64,000 nt of DNA from Acidobacteriota bacterium (GCA_028874215.1 JAPPLF010000100.1:62001-126000); one strand, 5' to 3'. Numbered from the stretch's first letter, positions 43,615 through 56,110 are shown. Numbers and translations: made by a program. The notes: generated from the sequence alone by a model not told the origin.

Positions 43615-44079
43615 ATGGAGCCTGTGGCCAGGAACGTGGGGGTCGAAATACCTGAACGGATCATCGCCGAGATCCGCAAGGATCCTCCGGTTTCCGAAGC
43701 CGTTCCGCTCGTCAGCGTAGACCCGGAAGGGTATCCTCATGTCGCTCTCCTGTCCTATCTCGAACTGTTCCTCCAGGACGGGTCCCTCTGCTTTTTCGTC
43801 CACGTCGGGAGCCGTACGGGACGCTTCCTCAAATCCGGCCGACGCTGTACTCTCCTGTTCGTGAACCGCGACTACGTGGTCTACGTCAAGGGACGGGCTC
43901 GTTGGCAGGGGGACCGGGAGTCCTGCTCCGTTTTCCGGCTCCGGGTGGAGGCGGTGTTGGAAGACTCTCCGCTGCCCGAGGAAGGGGACGTGTTCCTGCA
44001 AAGCGGAATCCGGTTCGGAGCCGGTGAAGAATGGCTTGAGAGTCGAGTCCGGTTGAGACGGAGGATGGTATGGAACTGA
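43615..44079 (+). CDS. pyridoxamine 5'-phosphate oxidase-like FMN-binding protein
   Basis: 154 residues with the split-barrel PNPOx fold: VPLVSVDPEGYPHVALLSYLEL, LCFFVHVGSRTGRFLKSGRRCTLLFV and VYVKGRARWQG. These proteins bind FMN or F420 and act as oxidoreductases or stress proteins. It overlaps the start of the lpd gene by 10 nt and is probably translated with it. Substrate unknown. Confidence 0.72.
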   Translation: MEPVARNVGVEIPERIIAEIRKDPPVSEAVPLVSVDPEGYPHVALLSYLELFLQDGSLCFFVHVGSRTGRFLKSGRRCTLLFVNRDYVVYVKGRARWQGDRESCSVFRLRVEAVLEDSPLPEEGDVFLQSGIRFGAGEEWLESRVRLRRRMVWN

Positions 44080-45503
44080 CGAATCACCGGGCCGACGCCG
44101 TTGTGGTCGGCGCCGGTCCCGGAGGCTACGCGGCCGCGTTCCGGGCGGCCGATCTGGGGCTCAAGGTGATCCTGGTGGACGCCCGGGGACGGCCCGGAGG
44201 CGTCTGTCTTCACGACGGCTGCATTCCCTCGAAGACGTTGCTCCATGTGGCCGGCCTGCTGGGACAGATCCGCGAGGCGGATCGGCTGGGGATCGAGGTG
44301 GGAGAGCCGAGGGTGAATCTGAAACGGCTCCGGGCCTGGAAGACCTCGGTCATCGACCGGCTCGCGTCCGGAGTTGCGGATCTGGCCCGGCGGCGCGGCG
44401 TGCAATCGATGTGGGGAAGAGCTCGATTCCTGTCCTCGGGCCGGCTTGCCGTGGAGGGCGAAGAAGCTGCGGAAATCGCCTTCGATCACGCCGTCCTGGC
44501 CACGGGGTCGCGCCCCGTGGCTCTGCCGGGAATGCCGCGTGACAGCTCCCGCCTCCTGGACTCCACCCGGGCCCTCGACCTGGAGACGGTTCCCGAAACC
44601 CTGTTGGTGATCGGCGGTGGCTACATTGGCCTGGAGCTGGGGACGGTCTACGCGGCTCTGGGAAGCCGGGTCACCGTGGTGGAGATGTTGGACGGGTTGC
44701 TTCCCGGCGTCGACCGCGATCTGGTCCGGCCTCTGGCGAAACGCCTTCAGAATCTCTTCGAAGCCATCCATCTGCGGAGCCGGGTCGGCCGCGTTCGGGA
44801 AACGGGCCGGGGACTGGAGGTCGAGCTGGAGTTGCCGGACCAGGCGGTTTCCGTCGTCTTCGATCAGGTGCTGGTGGCGGTGGGCCGCCGTCCCAACTCG
44901 GAGGGCCTGGGTCTGGAGAACACGGGGGTGAGGGTCGACGCCCAGGGCTTCATCCGGACGGATTCCCAATGCCGGACCGATGATCCGGCCATCTTCGCCA
45001 TCGGCGACGTGGCAGGCCAACCCATGCTGGCTCACAAGGCGACGAGGGAAGCCAAGGTGGCCGCCGAGGTCATCGCCGGCGAGGAGTCCGGTTATGAGCC
45101 GGAAGCGGTTCCGGCCGTCGTCTTCACTGATCCGGAGGTGGCCTGGTGCGGCCTGACCGAAGGGGAAGCCAGGGACGAGGGTCAGGACATTCAGGTGGTG
45201 CGGTTCCCCTGGGCGGCGTCGGGCCGGGCCCTGACCATGGGAAGGCCCGAGGGGCTGACGAAGATGATTCTTGATCCGGACTCGGGACAGGTCCTGGGAG
45301 TCGGCATCGTGGGCGCCCACGCCGGCGAGCTCATCGCGGAAGGGGTGGCGGCCATCGAGATGGCGGCCCTGGCCGAGGATCTGGCGCTCTGTATTCACGC
45401 CCATCCCACCCTTTCCGAGACCCTGGGCGAGGCGGCGGAGTCCTTCATGGGCCAGCCCACCCACCTTTACCGCCCGCCAAGAAAGAGGAGGGGCGTCTTT
45501 TAG
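44070..45503 (+). CDS. lpdA: dihydrolipoyl dehydrogenase
   Basis: 477 residues. E3 component of 2-oxoacid dehydrogenase complexes or the glycine cleavage system, oxidising dihydrolipoamide with NAD. FAD motif VVGAGPGGYAAAFRA, redox disulfide in GGVCLHDGCIPSKTLL, NAD-binding LVIGGGYIGLELG, FAIGDVAGQPMLAHKA, and the dimer-interface His-Glu in HAHPTLSETLGEAAE. All key residues are present. The E1 and E2 partners are not in the window. The gene overlaps the PNPOx-like gene and is followed by a repeat and acnA. Confidence 0.92.
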   Translation: MELTNHRADAVVVGAGPGGYAAAFRAADLGLKVILVDARGRPGGVCLHDGCIPSKTLLHVAGLLGQIREADRLGIEVGEPRVNLKRLRAWKTSVIDRLASGVADLARRRGVQSMWGRARFLSSGRLAVEGEEAAEIAFDHAVLATGSRPVALPGMPRDSSRLLDSTRALDLETVPETLLVIGGGYIGLELGTVYAALGSRVTVVEMLDGLLPGVDRDLVRPLAKRLQNLFEAIHLRSRVGRVRETGRGLEVELELPDQAVSVVFDQVLVAVGRRPNSEGLGLENTGVRVDAQGFIRTDSQCRTDDPAIFAIGDVAGQPMLAHKATREAKVAAEVIAGEESGYEPEAVPAVVFTDPEVAWCGLTEGEARDEGQDIQVVRFPWAASGRALTMGRPEGLTKMILDPDSGQVLGVGIVGAHAGELIAEGVAAIEMAALAEDLALCIHAHPTLSETLGEAAESFMGQPTHLYRPPRKRRGVF

Positions 45504-45518
45504 GCGCCGCTCCTGGTC

Positions 45519-45536
45519 GGCGGCCGGGATGCCGCC
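45519..45536. repeat. REP-like hairpin, locus 5 (single)
   Basis: GGCGGCCGGGATGCCGCC with a 6-bp stem and a GGGA-like loop, preceded by GGTC and followed by GCT. A diverged single copy between lpdA and acnA. Confidence 0.5.
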
Positions 45537-45605
45537 GCTATCGTTTGCCTTGCGTTGGCGATCAGGGGTATTTTGGGGCCGCTGCCGAGAAAGGATCGAT
45601 CCAAC

Positions 45606-48311
<2,706 letters not shown>

Positions 48312-48348
48312 CCCGGGATGAGGGAGGGGACCGGTTGAGGCTGAATCG

Positions 48349-49017
48349 TTGACCGTTCGAGCCCGAACTATCGAGTTGCCCATTTTCCCCCTCCCCGGAG
48401 TCGTGTTCTTCCCCCGGGTGGTCCTCCCCCTGCACATCTTCGAACCGCGCTACAAGGCCATGGTGGCCAGCGCCCTGGACGGGAACGGACACATCGGCAT
48501 GGTCCTCCTCCGGGAGGGGTGGCGCCCTCAATACCACGCTTCCCCGCCGGTCTTCGGAACCGGCACCATGGGTCTGATCACTCAGCCGGAAGAGCTTGAG
48601 GACGGCAAGTACAACCTCCTGCTCCGGGGGCTTCAGCGTTATCAGATCTTGGAAATCCTGCAGGAAACGCCCTTCCGGCTGGCCCGGGTCCGGCTTCTGG
48701 AGGACGTGGCCCCGGACGAACGCGACGCTCAGGCCCTTCGCTGGAAGATGGCCAAGCGCCTGGACCAGTTGGCGCCCGAGATCAAGTTTCCGCCTCTGGA
48801 GCCCAAATTGGCCGGACGGATCGATTTCCTGACCATGATCAACCTGATCTGTTGTTGCCTGGACCTCTCCGTCTACGACAAGCAGCGGCTGCTGGAGACG
48901 GGCGATCTGTCGGTGCGGGCTCGCGGAGTCCTGGGGGTGCTGGACCGGAAGCTGAAGGCCAAGAAACTGGTCTCGGGCTTTCAGACGCTCCGGCCCGAGC
49001 ATCCGGAGCGGAATTGA
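48349..49017 (+). CDS. LON N-terminal (LAN) substrate-binding domain protein
   Basis: 222 residues with the Lon protease N-terminal domain only, no ATPase or protease. Motifs are LPIFPLPGVVFFPRVVLPLHIFE... (family LPLFPL..VLFPG..LPLHIFE), KYNLLLRGLQRYQI and a C-terminal helical part. Such proteins may bind proteins for quality control. The start is TTG at 48349, with GAGG 9 nt upstream; no better start exists without losing the domain. It sits in a plus-strand run between acnA and peptidase genes. Confidence 0.82.
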   Translation: MTVRARTIELPIFPLPGVVFFPRVVLPLHIFEPRYKAMVASALDGNGHIGMVLLREGWRPQYHASPPVFGTGTMGLITQPEELEDGKYNLLLRGLQRYQILEILQETPFRLARVRLLEDVAPDERDAQALRWKMAKRLDQLAPEIKFPPLEPKLAGRIDFLTMINLICCCLDLSVYDKQRLLETGDLSVRARGVLGVLDRKLKAKKLVSGFQTLRPEHPERN

Positions 49018-49063
49018 GTTTACGACGCGGCGACCGGCCACAGCCGGCGGGACTGGATTTTCG

Positions 49064-51145
49064 ATGAGAGTGATTCGGCTGCTGGCGCTTTGTCTGACGA
49101 CCACGGTCCTTCCGGCGGCCACGTCCGGTCCGGAACGGAATCTCAGTTATGACATCCAGGCCAGTCTGGATCCGGTTTCCAGGACGGTCGAGGCTCAACA
49201 GGTTCTGAACTGGCGAAACTCCTCGGACACGCCCGTCCGGGAGTTCCACTTTCACCTCTACCTGAACGCCTTCCGGAACAACCGCTCCACCATGATGTGG
49301 GAGCTGGATTTCGCCCCCTTCTGGAGGGACAAGGACCCGATTCCCCAGGACTACTGGGGTTTCATCGACGTCCAATCCATCCAGGTCGAGGCGGACGGAC
49401 CCGAGGGCCCCACCCGCGTGGTGCGCCGCCGTTTCATCCATCCGGACGACGACAACGCCGAGGACCGGACGGTGCTGCAGGTCGAGCTGGACCGGCCTCT
49501 TGCCCCCGGCGAGCAGGTGCGTTTTCGAATCGCGTTCACCTCCAAGCTGCCCCGAGGCGCCCGCAGGACCGGCTGGGTGGAGGACTACTACTTCGTGGCC
49601 CAGTGGTTTCCCAAGCTGGGCGTCTTCGCCGACGGCGCCTGGTATTGCCACCAATATCATCGCCACTCCGAGTTCTTCGCCGATTTCGGGGACTATGAGG
49701 TGAGCCTTACGGTCCCGTCGGGCATGGTGGTGGGGGCCACCGGACGCCTGGTTGGCGAGACCGACAATGGGGACGGTACCCACACGCACCGTTTTCAACA
49801 GGAAAACGTGCATGATTTCACCTGGGTGGCCAGCTCCCGGCTGATGCCCCGGACCCGGAGGTTCGATCATCCCGGCCTTCCCCCCGTCGACATGCGGCTG
49901 CTTCTGCTGGAGGAGCATGAGCACCTGGAGGAACGGTACTTCCGGGCCATGGAGCATTCCCTGCGCCTCTTCGGGAGCTGGTTCGGACCCTATCCCTACT
50001 CGGTCCTGACCTTGGTCGATCCTCCCTACAACAGCCGCACCGGGGGAATGGAATACCCCACTCTCGTGACCGGGAGGACCGATTTCTGGTCGCCCCCGGA
50101 GACGCTCTCGCCCGAAGGGGTCACCATTCATGAAGTGGCCCATCAATGGTGGTACGGCCTGGTGGCCACCAACGAAGCCGAAGAGGCCTGGCTGGACGAA
50201 GGGATCACCTCTTGGGCTACGGACCGGGCCGCACGCGAAGCCTATGAGCCCCGGGTCCACGTGGAATGGCTCCTGGGGGAGGTCCCGCTTTCGTTCCCCT
50301 CGGTGACCCGCCCGTTCGAGACCCGGAACCTGGCCTGGGTGCGCCGCGGCGGACGCCTGGACGTCATGACCCGCAATTCCTGGAGTTTCCGGAACCGGCG
50401 CAGCTATTTCGTCAACGCCTACGCCAAGCCCGATATGGTCTTGTGGACCCTGGAACGGCACCTGGGCGCCGAGGTCATGCTGCGGGCGATCCGGACCTGG
50501 TTCGAGCGTTACCGGTACCGGCATCCCACCGCGGAGGACTTTGTCCGAACGGTCAGCGAGGTGGCCGGCGAGGACCTGGATTGGTTCTTCCGGGAGACGA
50601 TCCACAGCGCCGAGACGGTGGACTACGCCGTGACCGAAGCCCGTTCCAGGGCTATTCCGGACCTGAAGGGGGTGCCTCCGGGCGAAGCCGAAATCGTTGA
50701 GGAGGTGACCGTCGCGGAGGGCGGTGAGAGTTCCGAGCCGGAGGGCCCGGCCGCCGATCGGGATCCGGAAGACGCCGAAGCTGTTTCGGCCGGAGGGGAA
50801 GGCGAGTCGAAGAAGATCTACTGGAGCCGCGTGGTGGTGACGCGATTGCAGGGAGGACGGTTCCCGGTCGAGGTGGTCATGGAGTTCGACGACGGGAAAC
50901 GGTTCCGGCGCCTCTGGGACGGGCAGTACCGGTGGGTCCGATACGAGTTCAAGCGTCCGTCGCGGCTCAAGTCCGCCGTGGTCGATCCGGACCGGAAGCT
51001 GCTTCTGGACATCAATCCCACCAACAACAGTCGACTGGTGAAGCCGCCGGCAAGCGGCCGACACTCCCTGGCCACCCGGAAGTGGACCGCAAAGTGGCTC
51101 TTCTGGCTGCAGAACCTGATGGAAGTCTTCGCTCTGATCTCATGA
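49064..51145 (+). CDS. exported M1-family metallopeptidase
   Basis: 693 residues: signal peptide (MRVIRLLALCLTTTVLPAATSG), the aminopeptidase N-type domain with GGMEYPTLV and the zinc motif TIHEVAHQWWYGLVATNEAEE (HExxH with the downstream Glu ligand). The C-terminal third contains an acidic, low-complexity insertion (residues about 545-585) before a final beta segment that returns to IYWSRVVVTRLQGGRFPV. The last helix WLFWLQNLMEVFAL may be membrane-associated. The stop overlaps the start of a membrane protein gene. Confidence 0.86.
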   Translation: MRVIRLLALCLTTTVLPAATSGPERNLSYDIQASLDPVSRTVEAQQVLNWRNSSDTPVREFHFHLYLNAFRNNRSTMMWELDFAPFWRDKDPIPQDYWGFIDVQSIQVEADGPEGPTRVVRRRFIHPDDDNAEDRTVLQVELDRPLAPGEQVRFRIAFTSKLPRGARRTGWVEDYYFVAQWFPKLGVFADGAWYCHQYHRHSEFFADFGDYEVSLTVPSGMVVGATGRLVGETDNGDGTHTHRFQQENVHDFTWVASSRLMPRTRRFDHPGLPPVDMRLLLLEEHEHLEERYFRAMEHSLRLFGSWFGPYPYSVLTLVDPPYNSRTGGMEYPTLVTGRTDFWSPPETLSPEGVTIHEVAHQWWYGLVATNEAEEAWLDEGITSWATDRAAREAYEPRVHVEWLLGEVPLSFPSVTRPFETRNLAWVRRGGRLDVMTRNSWSFRNRRSYFVNAYAKPDMVLWTLERHLGAEVMLRAIRTWFERYRYRHPTAEDFVRTVSEVAGEDLDWFFRETIHSAETVDYAVTEARSRAIPDLKGVPPGEAEIVEEVTVAEGGESSEPEGPAADRDPEDAEAVSAGGEGESKKIYWSRVVVTRLQGGRFPVEVVMEFDDGKRFRRLWDGQYRWVRYEFKRPSRLKSAVVDPDRKLLLDINPTNNSRLVKPPASGRHSLATRKWTAKWLFWLQNLMEVFALIS

Positions 51146-52203
51146 CACTCACCGGCTGCGTGGCTCAGGGTTGGCGGAATCTGTCGGCCCACAAGAAGTC
51201 GATTCTCTATCTCTACCTGGTGATCCTGGGATCGGCGTCCATCCTCCTCCTTCCCTTCATGGAGAGCTTCGAGTCCTCCCTGGGCGCCGGCGTCTATCGG
51301 GAACGGCTGGTGACGACCCTGGACTACGACTGGTACCAGCTCTTCCGGGACCGGACCCGGGGAGCGGCCGAGAGCTTCGGTCCCTGGGTCCTGGGAGCAG
51401 GACCGTTCCTCCACACCCTGGAGGTCCTGTTGGAAGACGGTTTCGGCAAGTTGCCGCCGGCGGTACTCGGCGCCGTTGCCGTCTATCTTCTGTTGCACAC
51501 CTTCGTGCTCTCGGCGGCAGTCAGCTCACTTCGCCTGCACCCCGGCGGAGGCAGCACGCGGGCTTTCCTCCGCAACGGAGCCGATTTCTTCGGCCGGTTC
51601 CTCAGGCTGAGCGTGCTGGCGCTTCTTCTCTACTGGTGCCTGAGGCAGTTGCTGATCCCGGTGGACGGGTGGGTCGACTCGTATTCCGACGCCGCTGCGA
51701 CCGAGGTCACAGGTTTCTACCTCAGCCTGGCCCGCTATCTCCTGGTCCTCGTCCTGATTCTGTTACTGGACCTGGTTCTCGACTACGCTCGAATCAAGGT
51801 CGTCCTGGAAGACCGCACCAGCATCCTGCTGGCCGTGTTGGCCGCCGCCCGATTCTGCGCGAGTCATTTCCTGGGCGCCACCGGACTCTATCTGCTCCTG
51901 GTCTGTTTCACCCTGGTCTGGGCCGGGCTCTACCTGGGCGTCGACACGTTGGTTGACGGCCATTCCTGGGGAGGAATCCTGGTGGCGTTCGTGGTGCAGC
52001 AGATCTACATGCTGGGCAGAATGGCCCTCAAGCTCCTGGGCTTCGGCGCCCAGATCCAGTTCGTCATGAGCCGGGACCCCTGGTTCCGCGACCGGGACCC
52101 TCTGGGAGGTGGACCAGGAGGGGGAACTTTCCTGTCCCCCACGGAGCAGGCGACGTCCCCGTCCCCCGCACCCCCATCAGCAAAACCGGAGGAATCGGCA
52201 TGA
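51142..52203 (+). CDS. polytopic membrane protein of unknown function
   Basis: 353 residues with about six hydrophobic helices (e.g. SILYLYLVILGSASILLLP, VLGAVAVYLLLHTFVLS, LARYLLVLVLILLLDLVL, GLYLLLVCFTLVWAGLYLG) and a Pro/Ser-rich soluble C-terminus. No family recognised. Both ends overlap neighbours in ATGA arrangements, tying it to the M1 and M28 peptidases, so a shared function in exported peptide handling is plausible but unproven. Confidence 0.72.
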   Translation: MTLTGCVAQGWRNLSAHKKSILYLYLVILGSASILLLPFMESFESSLGAGVYRERLVTTLDYDWYQLFRDRTRGAAESFGPWVLGAGPFLHTLEVLLEDGFGKLPPAVLGAVAVYLLLHTFVLSAAVSSLRLHPGGGSTRAFLRNGADFFGRFLRLSVLALLLYWCLRQLLIPVDGWVDSYSDAAATEVTGFYLSLARYLLVLVLILLLDLVLDYARIKVVLEDRTSILLAVLAAARFCASHFLGATGLYLLLVCFTLVWAGLYLGVDTLVDGHSWGGILVAFVVQQIYMLGRMALKLLGFGAQIQFVMSRDPWFRDRDPLGGGPGGGTFLSPTEQATSPSPAPPSAKPEESA

Positions 52204-53975
52204 CCAGGCGGCTCCGATGGTCTCTCCTCGTTCTCGTCTTGCTCACCGGCACCGCCGGCGCCCGGGACGAAGGACGGCTCCTGGAGCACCTGCGCTATCT
52301 TGCCTCCGACGAGTTGGAGGGCCGGGGCAACGGGTCGCCCGGCATGGAGCTGGCGGCGCGCTACGTGGCGATGGAACTCCGGCGGATCGGCGTGGAGCCG
52401 GCCGGGTCCGACGGCACGTACTTTCAGCCCTTTACCATCACCACGGGTCAGGACCTGGGTCCAAACAACCGACTGGAGATCCGGGGGCCCGAGAACGCTC
52501 GAGAGCTCTCAATCGGCCCTGAGTACCAACTGCTGACCTACGGTCCGTATCCAACCGTCTCCGGAGAGCTCTTCTTCGCCGGTTTCGGAATCACGGCGGA
52601 CGAACCCGAGTACGACGACTACGGCGACTGGGACGTTCGAGGCAAAGTGATCGTGGCGTTCGAGCACGAACCCCAGGAACGATTGGCCTCCAGCCCGTTT
52701 CACGGCAAGAACCTGACGTCTTATTCGACGGTGACCCACAAGGCGCTCAACGCCAGAAGCCGCGGCGCCGCGGGGCTGATCCTGATTCCCGATCGATTCA
52801 ATCATCCGAAGCAACGCTCCCGGCAGGCCACGCAACTCGAGAAGGTGGCCAACATGGGCATCCCCACCGTTCGCCTGACCGGACGTGTGGGCGAGCGCCT
52901 GCTCCGGGAGGCTGGACGGGACCCGTCGGAAATCGACCGCTGGATCCACCATCACCTCACCCCCTATTCGTTCCCCATGGACGGGATTTCCATCCGCCTG
53001 GATGTGGACGTGGTGCCGGTCCGTCACCGGGTAAAGAACGTCGTTGGCGTCGTACCCGGCGAATCGGAGGAAGCGGTGGTGATCGGCGCTCACTACGACC
53101 ACCTGGGTTTCGGGGACGAATCCTCCCTGGCGGAACAGCACCTGGGTCAGATCCACAATGGGGCGGACGACAATGCTTCCGGGGTGGCCGCGCTACTGGT
53201 GCTCGCCCGCGACCTGTCGGCGGCCCGGCCCGGCCGCACCATCGTTTTCGCCGCATTTGCAGCCGAGGAACTGGGACTCCTGGGCTCCCGCCACTACGTG
53301 CAGCATCCGCCTTTGCCGCTGGAACGAACCGTGGCCATGGTGAACCTGGACATGATCGGACGCAGCGACGGCGACGTGCTCATTGGAGGAGTGGGCACGG
53401 CAAAGGAGTTTCGCGACCTGCTCCACGACGTAGAGGCGCACACACCGCTGACCTTCAAATACGCCAGCACCCCCCGGGGTTCGAGCGACCATCTCTCTTT
53501 CGCCTCGGCGGGAATCCCGGTCCTCTTCTTCTTTACGGGCCTGCACCCCGACTACCACAAGCCGTCCGACGACTGGGAGAAGATCGACCTGGTCCGAACC
53601 TGGCAGGTGGTGGAGGCCGTGCGTAAGACCGTGGAGCGGCTGAGCCGTCTGGAGAGCCGGCCCCGGTACGTGGACCTCCGGCAGGGGAGGATGCCGCTCG
53701 ACGACCGGCCCTGGCTGGGTATCGCCCCCGACATGAGCTGGACGCTGGGCGGCATCCAGATCGCACAGGTCCTGAGCTGGAGTCCAGCCCACGAGGCGGG
53801 ATTGGAGGAGAAGGACGTGCTGGTGGAATTCGGCGGGCGGGTGATACGCAATCTCCGGGACCTGCGCAACCTGATCCGGTCACGGAAGCCGGGAGATCAG
53901 GTCAAGATCCTGGTGCTACGACGAGGGCAACTGGTCGAGGTGACCGCCCGGCTCGACCGGCGGTCCGCACGGTAA
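52200..53975 (+). CDS. exported M28 peptidase with PA and PDZ domains
   Basis: 591 residues: signal peptide (RLRWSLLVLVLLTGTAGA), a protease-associated domain (GLILIPDRFNHPKQR... region, residues 130-210), an M28 zinc peptidase core with VIGAHYDHLGF, HNGADDNASGVAALL, FAAEELGLLGSRHYV, MVNLDMIGRS and the last ligand region LHPDYHKPSDDWEKI, and a C-terminal PDZ-like domain (WLGIAPDMSW..., SPAHEAGLEEKDVLVEF). The ATG at 52200 has GGAGG 8 nt upstream inside the preceding gene. It is likely a periplasmic aminopeptidase. Confidence 0.88.
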   Translation: MTRRLRWSLLVLVLLTGTAGARDEGRLLEHLRYLASDELEGRGNGSPGMELAARYVAMELRRIGVEPAGSDGTYFQPFTITTGQDLGPNNRLEIRGPENARELSIGPEYQLLTYGPYPTVSGELFFAGFGITADEPEYDDYGDWDVRGKVIVAFEHEPQERLASSPFHGKNLTSYSTVTHKALNARSRGAAGLILIPDRFNHPKQRSRQATQLEKVANMGIPTVRLTGRVGERLLREAGRDPSEIDRWIHHHLTPYSFPMDGISIRLDVDVVPVRHRVKNVVGVVPGESEEAVVIGAHYDHLGFGDESSLAEQHLGQIHNGADDNASGVAALLVLARDLSAARPGRTIVFAAFAAEELGLLGSRHYVQHPPLPLERTVAMVNLDMIGRSDGDVLIGGVGTAKEFRDLLHDVEAHTPLTFKYASTPRGSSDHLSFASAGIPVLFFFTGLHPDYHKPSDDWEKIDLVRTWQVVEAVRKTVERLSRLESRPRYVDLRQGRMPLDDRPWLGIAPDMSWTLGGIQIAQVLSWSPAHEAGLEEKDVLVEFGGRVIRNLRDLRNLIRSRKPGDQVKILVLRRGQLVEVTARLDRRSAR

Positions 53976-54079
53976 GCGCTCGGCTCTGCGATCGGAGGCT
54001 GGGGGCTCGAAGCGCAGATTTCGCCAATTCCTCACGGTTCCTGAGACCCTCTCCCCAGCAGGCTTAAACGCCTGCCTCG

Positions 54080-54862
54080 TCATCCACAGTCCAGGACACG
54101 TTTGCCGAGCGGCTGCACGGTCCGAAAGTTGTTCGGATAGACGGCGCCGAACGCGGCGATCTGCTCCGGCGACATCGTGAGGGGCTCGGTCAGGACGGTC
54201 CAATTGACGCCTTCGGTGCAGGGTGGAGTCGTGAGCGATCCCCGGTAGCGCCACGTGGTTCGGGTAGCCGGCAGCAACGCCGCCAGGTCGAGCTCGCCCG
54301 AAACCACGTGCGAGGCCGTCGGTTCGGTCGGAAAGTTTGCCCAGACCGGAGCCAGAGCTTCGTTCGCCGGTCCTTCCTGGAACAGGATTCCGACCACCGC
54401 CAGCGAGCCGCCATCATTTTGATGCACCAAGTGCATCTCCAAGGGGAATTGAATGCCGTCAACCGTATGCTCGCTGGCATGGTGGAAGTGGAACTGCAGC
54501 AGTTCGAAGCGTACCCCGCTGAGGACGGTGGCGCTGCCGGGGTCCGGGTTCACCTGAATCGTGTGCCCGTTATTCTCGACGGCGATGCGGGTCCGCCGGT
54601 ATTCAAACTCGATCGCCATCGGATCGGCATTCCGGTCGGCGGTCAGATCGATGGGAGACTGCTCTTCGCCCATGGCGCACACGCTGAACGCCGGGTCGAG
54701 CGTGCCCCAGTGCGCCGGGCCGTTGTGCGGCTCATACCCCCATGACGATTCGGTATGGTGCGATGCATCTTCGCCCCCGACGGGTGCCGGCTCTTCCGCG
54801 CTCTGGCACCCGAACGGCGCCAAGGCGACGATTGCGATTGCGGATAAGATACTTCGTGTCAT
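54080..54862 (-). CDS. alpha-type carbonic anhydrase, lipoprotein
   Basis: 260 residues. A lipobox-type signal (ALAPFGC, Cys 19) suggests a lipid-anchored periplasmic or outer-membrane enzyme. The alpha-CA core has EQSPIDLTAD, the zinc ligands in QFHFHHASEH and MHLVHQ, and SLTTPPCTEGVNW (the Thr that orders the zinc-bound hydroxide). It interconverts CO2 and bicarbonate. The gene is transcribed away from the divergent region and converges with the M28 gene; no operon partner is obvious. Confidence 0.9.
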   Translation of the reverse strand: MTRSILSAIAIVALAPFGCQSAEEPAPVGGEDASHHTESSWGYEPHNGPAHWGTLDPAFSVCAMGEEQSPIDLTADRNADPMAIEFEYRRTRIAVENNGHTIQVNPDPGSATVLSGVRFELLQFHFHHASEHTVDGIQFPLEMHLVHQNDGGSLAVVGILFQEGPANEALAPVWANFPTEPTASHVVSGELDLAALLPATRTTWRYRGSLTTPPCTEGVNWTVLTEPLTMSPEQIAAFGAVYPNNFRTVQPLGKRVLDCG

Positions 54863-55037
54863 TTTCCCTCCGATTCTCTGTTGTCAACTTGAGAGTCTAC
54901 CGTAACCGATGCCGGACGACCCCTTTGAAGAACTCGTCGCCGAACCTGGTCATGAATTCCCAAATGACGCCTGCGTCGAGCCGGATGGCAACGGTATCTT
55001 ACACCGGCGTCCCGGAGCCTTGTTGCTGGTCCCGATC

Positions 55038-55481
55038 TTAGCCTTTCCGGACCCACGCCCTGACTCGTTTCACGTGGGTCCATGGCCGCAACATCGCGGA
55101 AAAAACATCGCATACGATCCCCTGCTCATCCACAAGGAATGTGACGCGCCCGGGCAGCCCCCATGAATAGGCTCCGTACAGGCGACGAACGACATTTTCC
55201 GGGTCGCTGGCGATCTGAAAGGGCAGGGCCTGGCATTCGGCAAATTTACGGTGTGAGTCTACGCTGGCGCTGTTGATGCCGATCACCTCCACGCCCAGTT
55301 CGACCAGGTCTTCATGAATATCTCGGAGACCGCGAACCTGGAGGGTGCACCCCGGGGAATCGTCCGCCGGATAGAAAAACAGAACCACCTTCCGGCCGCG
55401 TAACGAACTCAGCCGGAGAGAATCATTCTTCGTTGTCTTCAGAACGAAGTCGGGTGCGGTGTCACCGGCGGAAACGGCCAC
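55038..55481 (-). CDS. peroxiredoxin, BCP/AhpC-TSA type
   Basis: 147 residues. The peroxidatic Cys is in FFYPADDSPGCTLQVRG near residue 45, fitting the TPGCT motif (here SPGCT). Further Cys occur in FAECQALPF and GIVCDVF, so an atypical 2-Cys mechanism is possible. It reduces peroxides using thiols. The ATG at 55481 gives the standard MAVSAGDTAPDFVL head. Confidence 0.88.
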   Translation of the reverse strand: MAVSAGDTAPDFVLKTTKNDSLRLSSLRGRKVVLFFYPADDSPGCTLQVRGLRDIHEDLVELGVEVIGINSASVDSHRKFAECQALPFQIASDPENVVRRLYGAYSWGLPGRVTFLVDEQGIVCDVFSAMLRPWTHVKRVRAWVRKG

Positions 55482-55646
55482 AGTGTGAAATGCCTGTCAA
55501 AGCGGGACGAACGAAACGACGAAAGACACGGAAGAGCCGATTGGCAGGTGCGAAGCACACGCCTCCAGGATGAGTCGGGTCAGGAAGAATTGTCTGGTCA
55601 GCGGGCTCGCAGCGCGGCTGGGCCGAAAAGTCAAACGTCGAACCGG

Positions 55647-56075
55647 CTAATCGGCGGAATCCTGCGTGCGGTCGCCCATGTCGACGGTGCCTTTGAAGTT
55701 GGAACCCTCTTTCAGAATGACTTCGGGAGCGATCAGCTTGCCTCGGACGCAACCCGTTTCACTCAAGAGAATCTGTTCCTCTCCCCGAAGGAGGCCGTCT
55801 ACATAACCATCAACCCGAATCACCCTGGCCAGGAGGTCGGCCTTGATCCGGCCTTCCTTCCCCACTGTGATGTTGCACCCGGTCAGGGTGAGCTGTCCTT
55901 CGACACGACCCTTGATGACCATATCCTGCGATCCGCTCACTTCCCCCTTGATGGTGATGCTGGAGCCGATGACGGATCGGTTCCCGTTTCGCCCCCCGGC
56001 ATCCGGCTGGGTAGTAATTCGAGGTAAAGTCCCTCGGGACGCTTTCAATGGTTCCGGCGAATCCTTTTCCCACAT
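55647..56075 (-). CDS. bactofilin (polymer-forming cytoskeletal protein)
   Basis: About 142 residues. The right-handed beta-helix core follows the DUF583 pattern: SVIGSSITIKGEVSGSQDMV, GRVEGQLTLTGCNITVG, GRIKADLLARVIRVDGYVDG and TGCVRGKLIAPEVILKEG. Bactofilins form nucleotide-independent filaments that organise cell-wall enzymes. The ATG at 56075 has GGGAG 8 nt upstream; the longer frame to 56183 crosses an inverted repeat. Its promoter region contains a perfect 8-bp palindrome at 56111-56130. Confidence 0.9.
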   Translation of the reverse strand: MWEKDSPEPLKASRGTLPRITTQPDAGGRNGNRSVIGSSITIKGEVSGSQDMVIKGRVEGQLTLTGCNITVGKEGRIKADLLARVIRVDGYVDGLLRGEEQILLSETGCVRGKLIAPEVILKEGSNFKGTVDMGDRTQDSAD

Positions 56076-56110
56076 GTATGACTCCCTTCGGCTCAAACCC
56101 GCATTAGGAT

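Noticed and set aside
54058-54075. GCAGGC/GCCTGC hairpin between the convergent M28 and carbonic anhydrase genes
   Set aside because: Stem is only 6 bp with no T-tract on either strand, so I do not call it a terminator; sequence does not match the dispersed hairpin family.
54859-55113. 84-residue minus-strand frame upstream of the carbonic anhydrase gene
   Set aside because: Overlaps the end of the peroxiredoxin gene in another frame and has no ribosome-binding site or domain.
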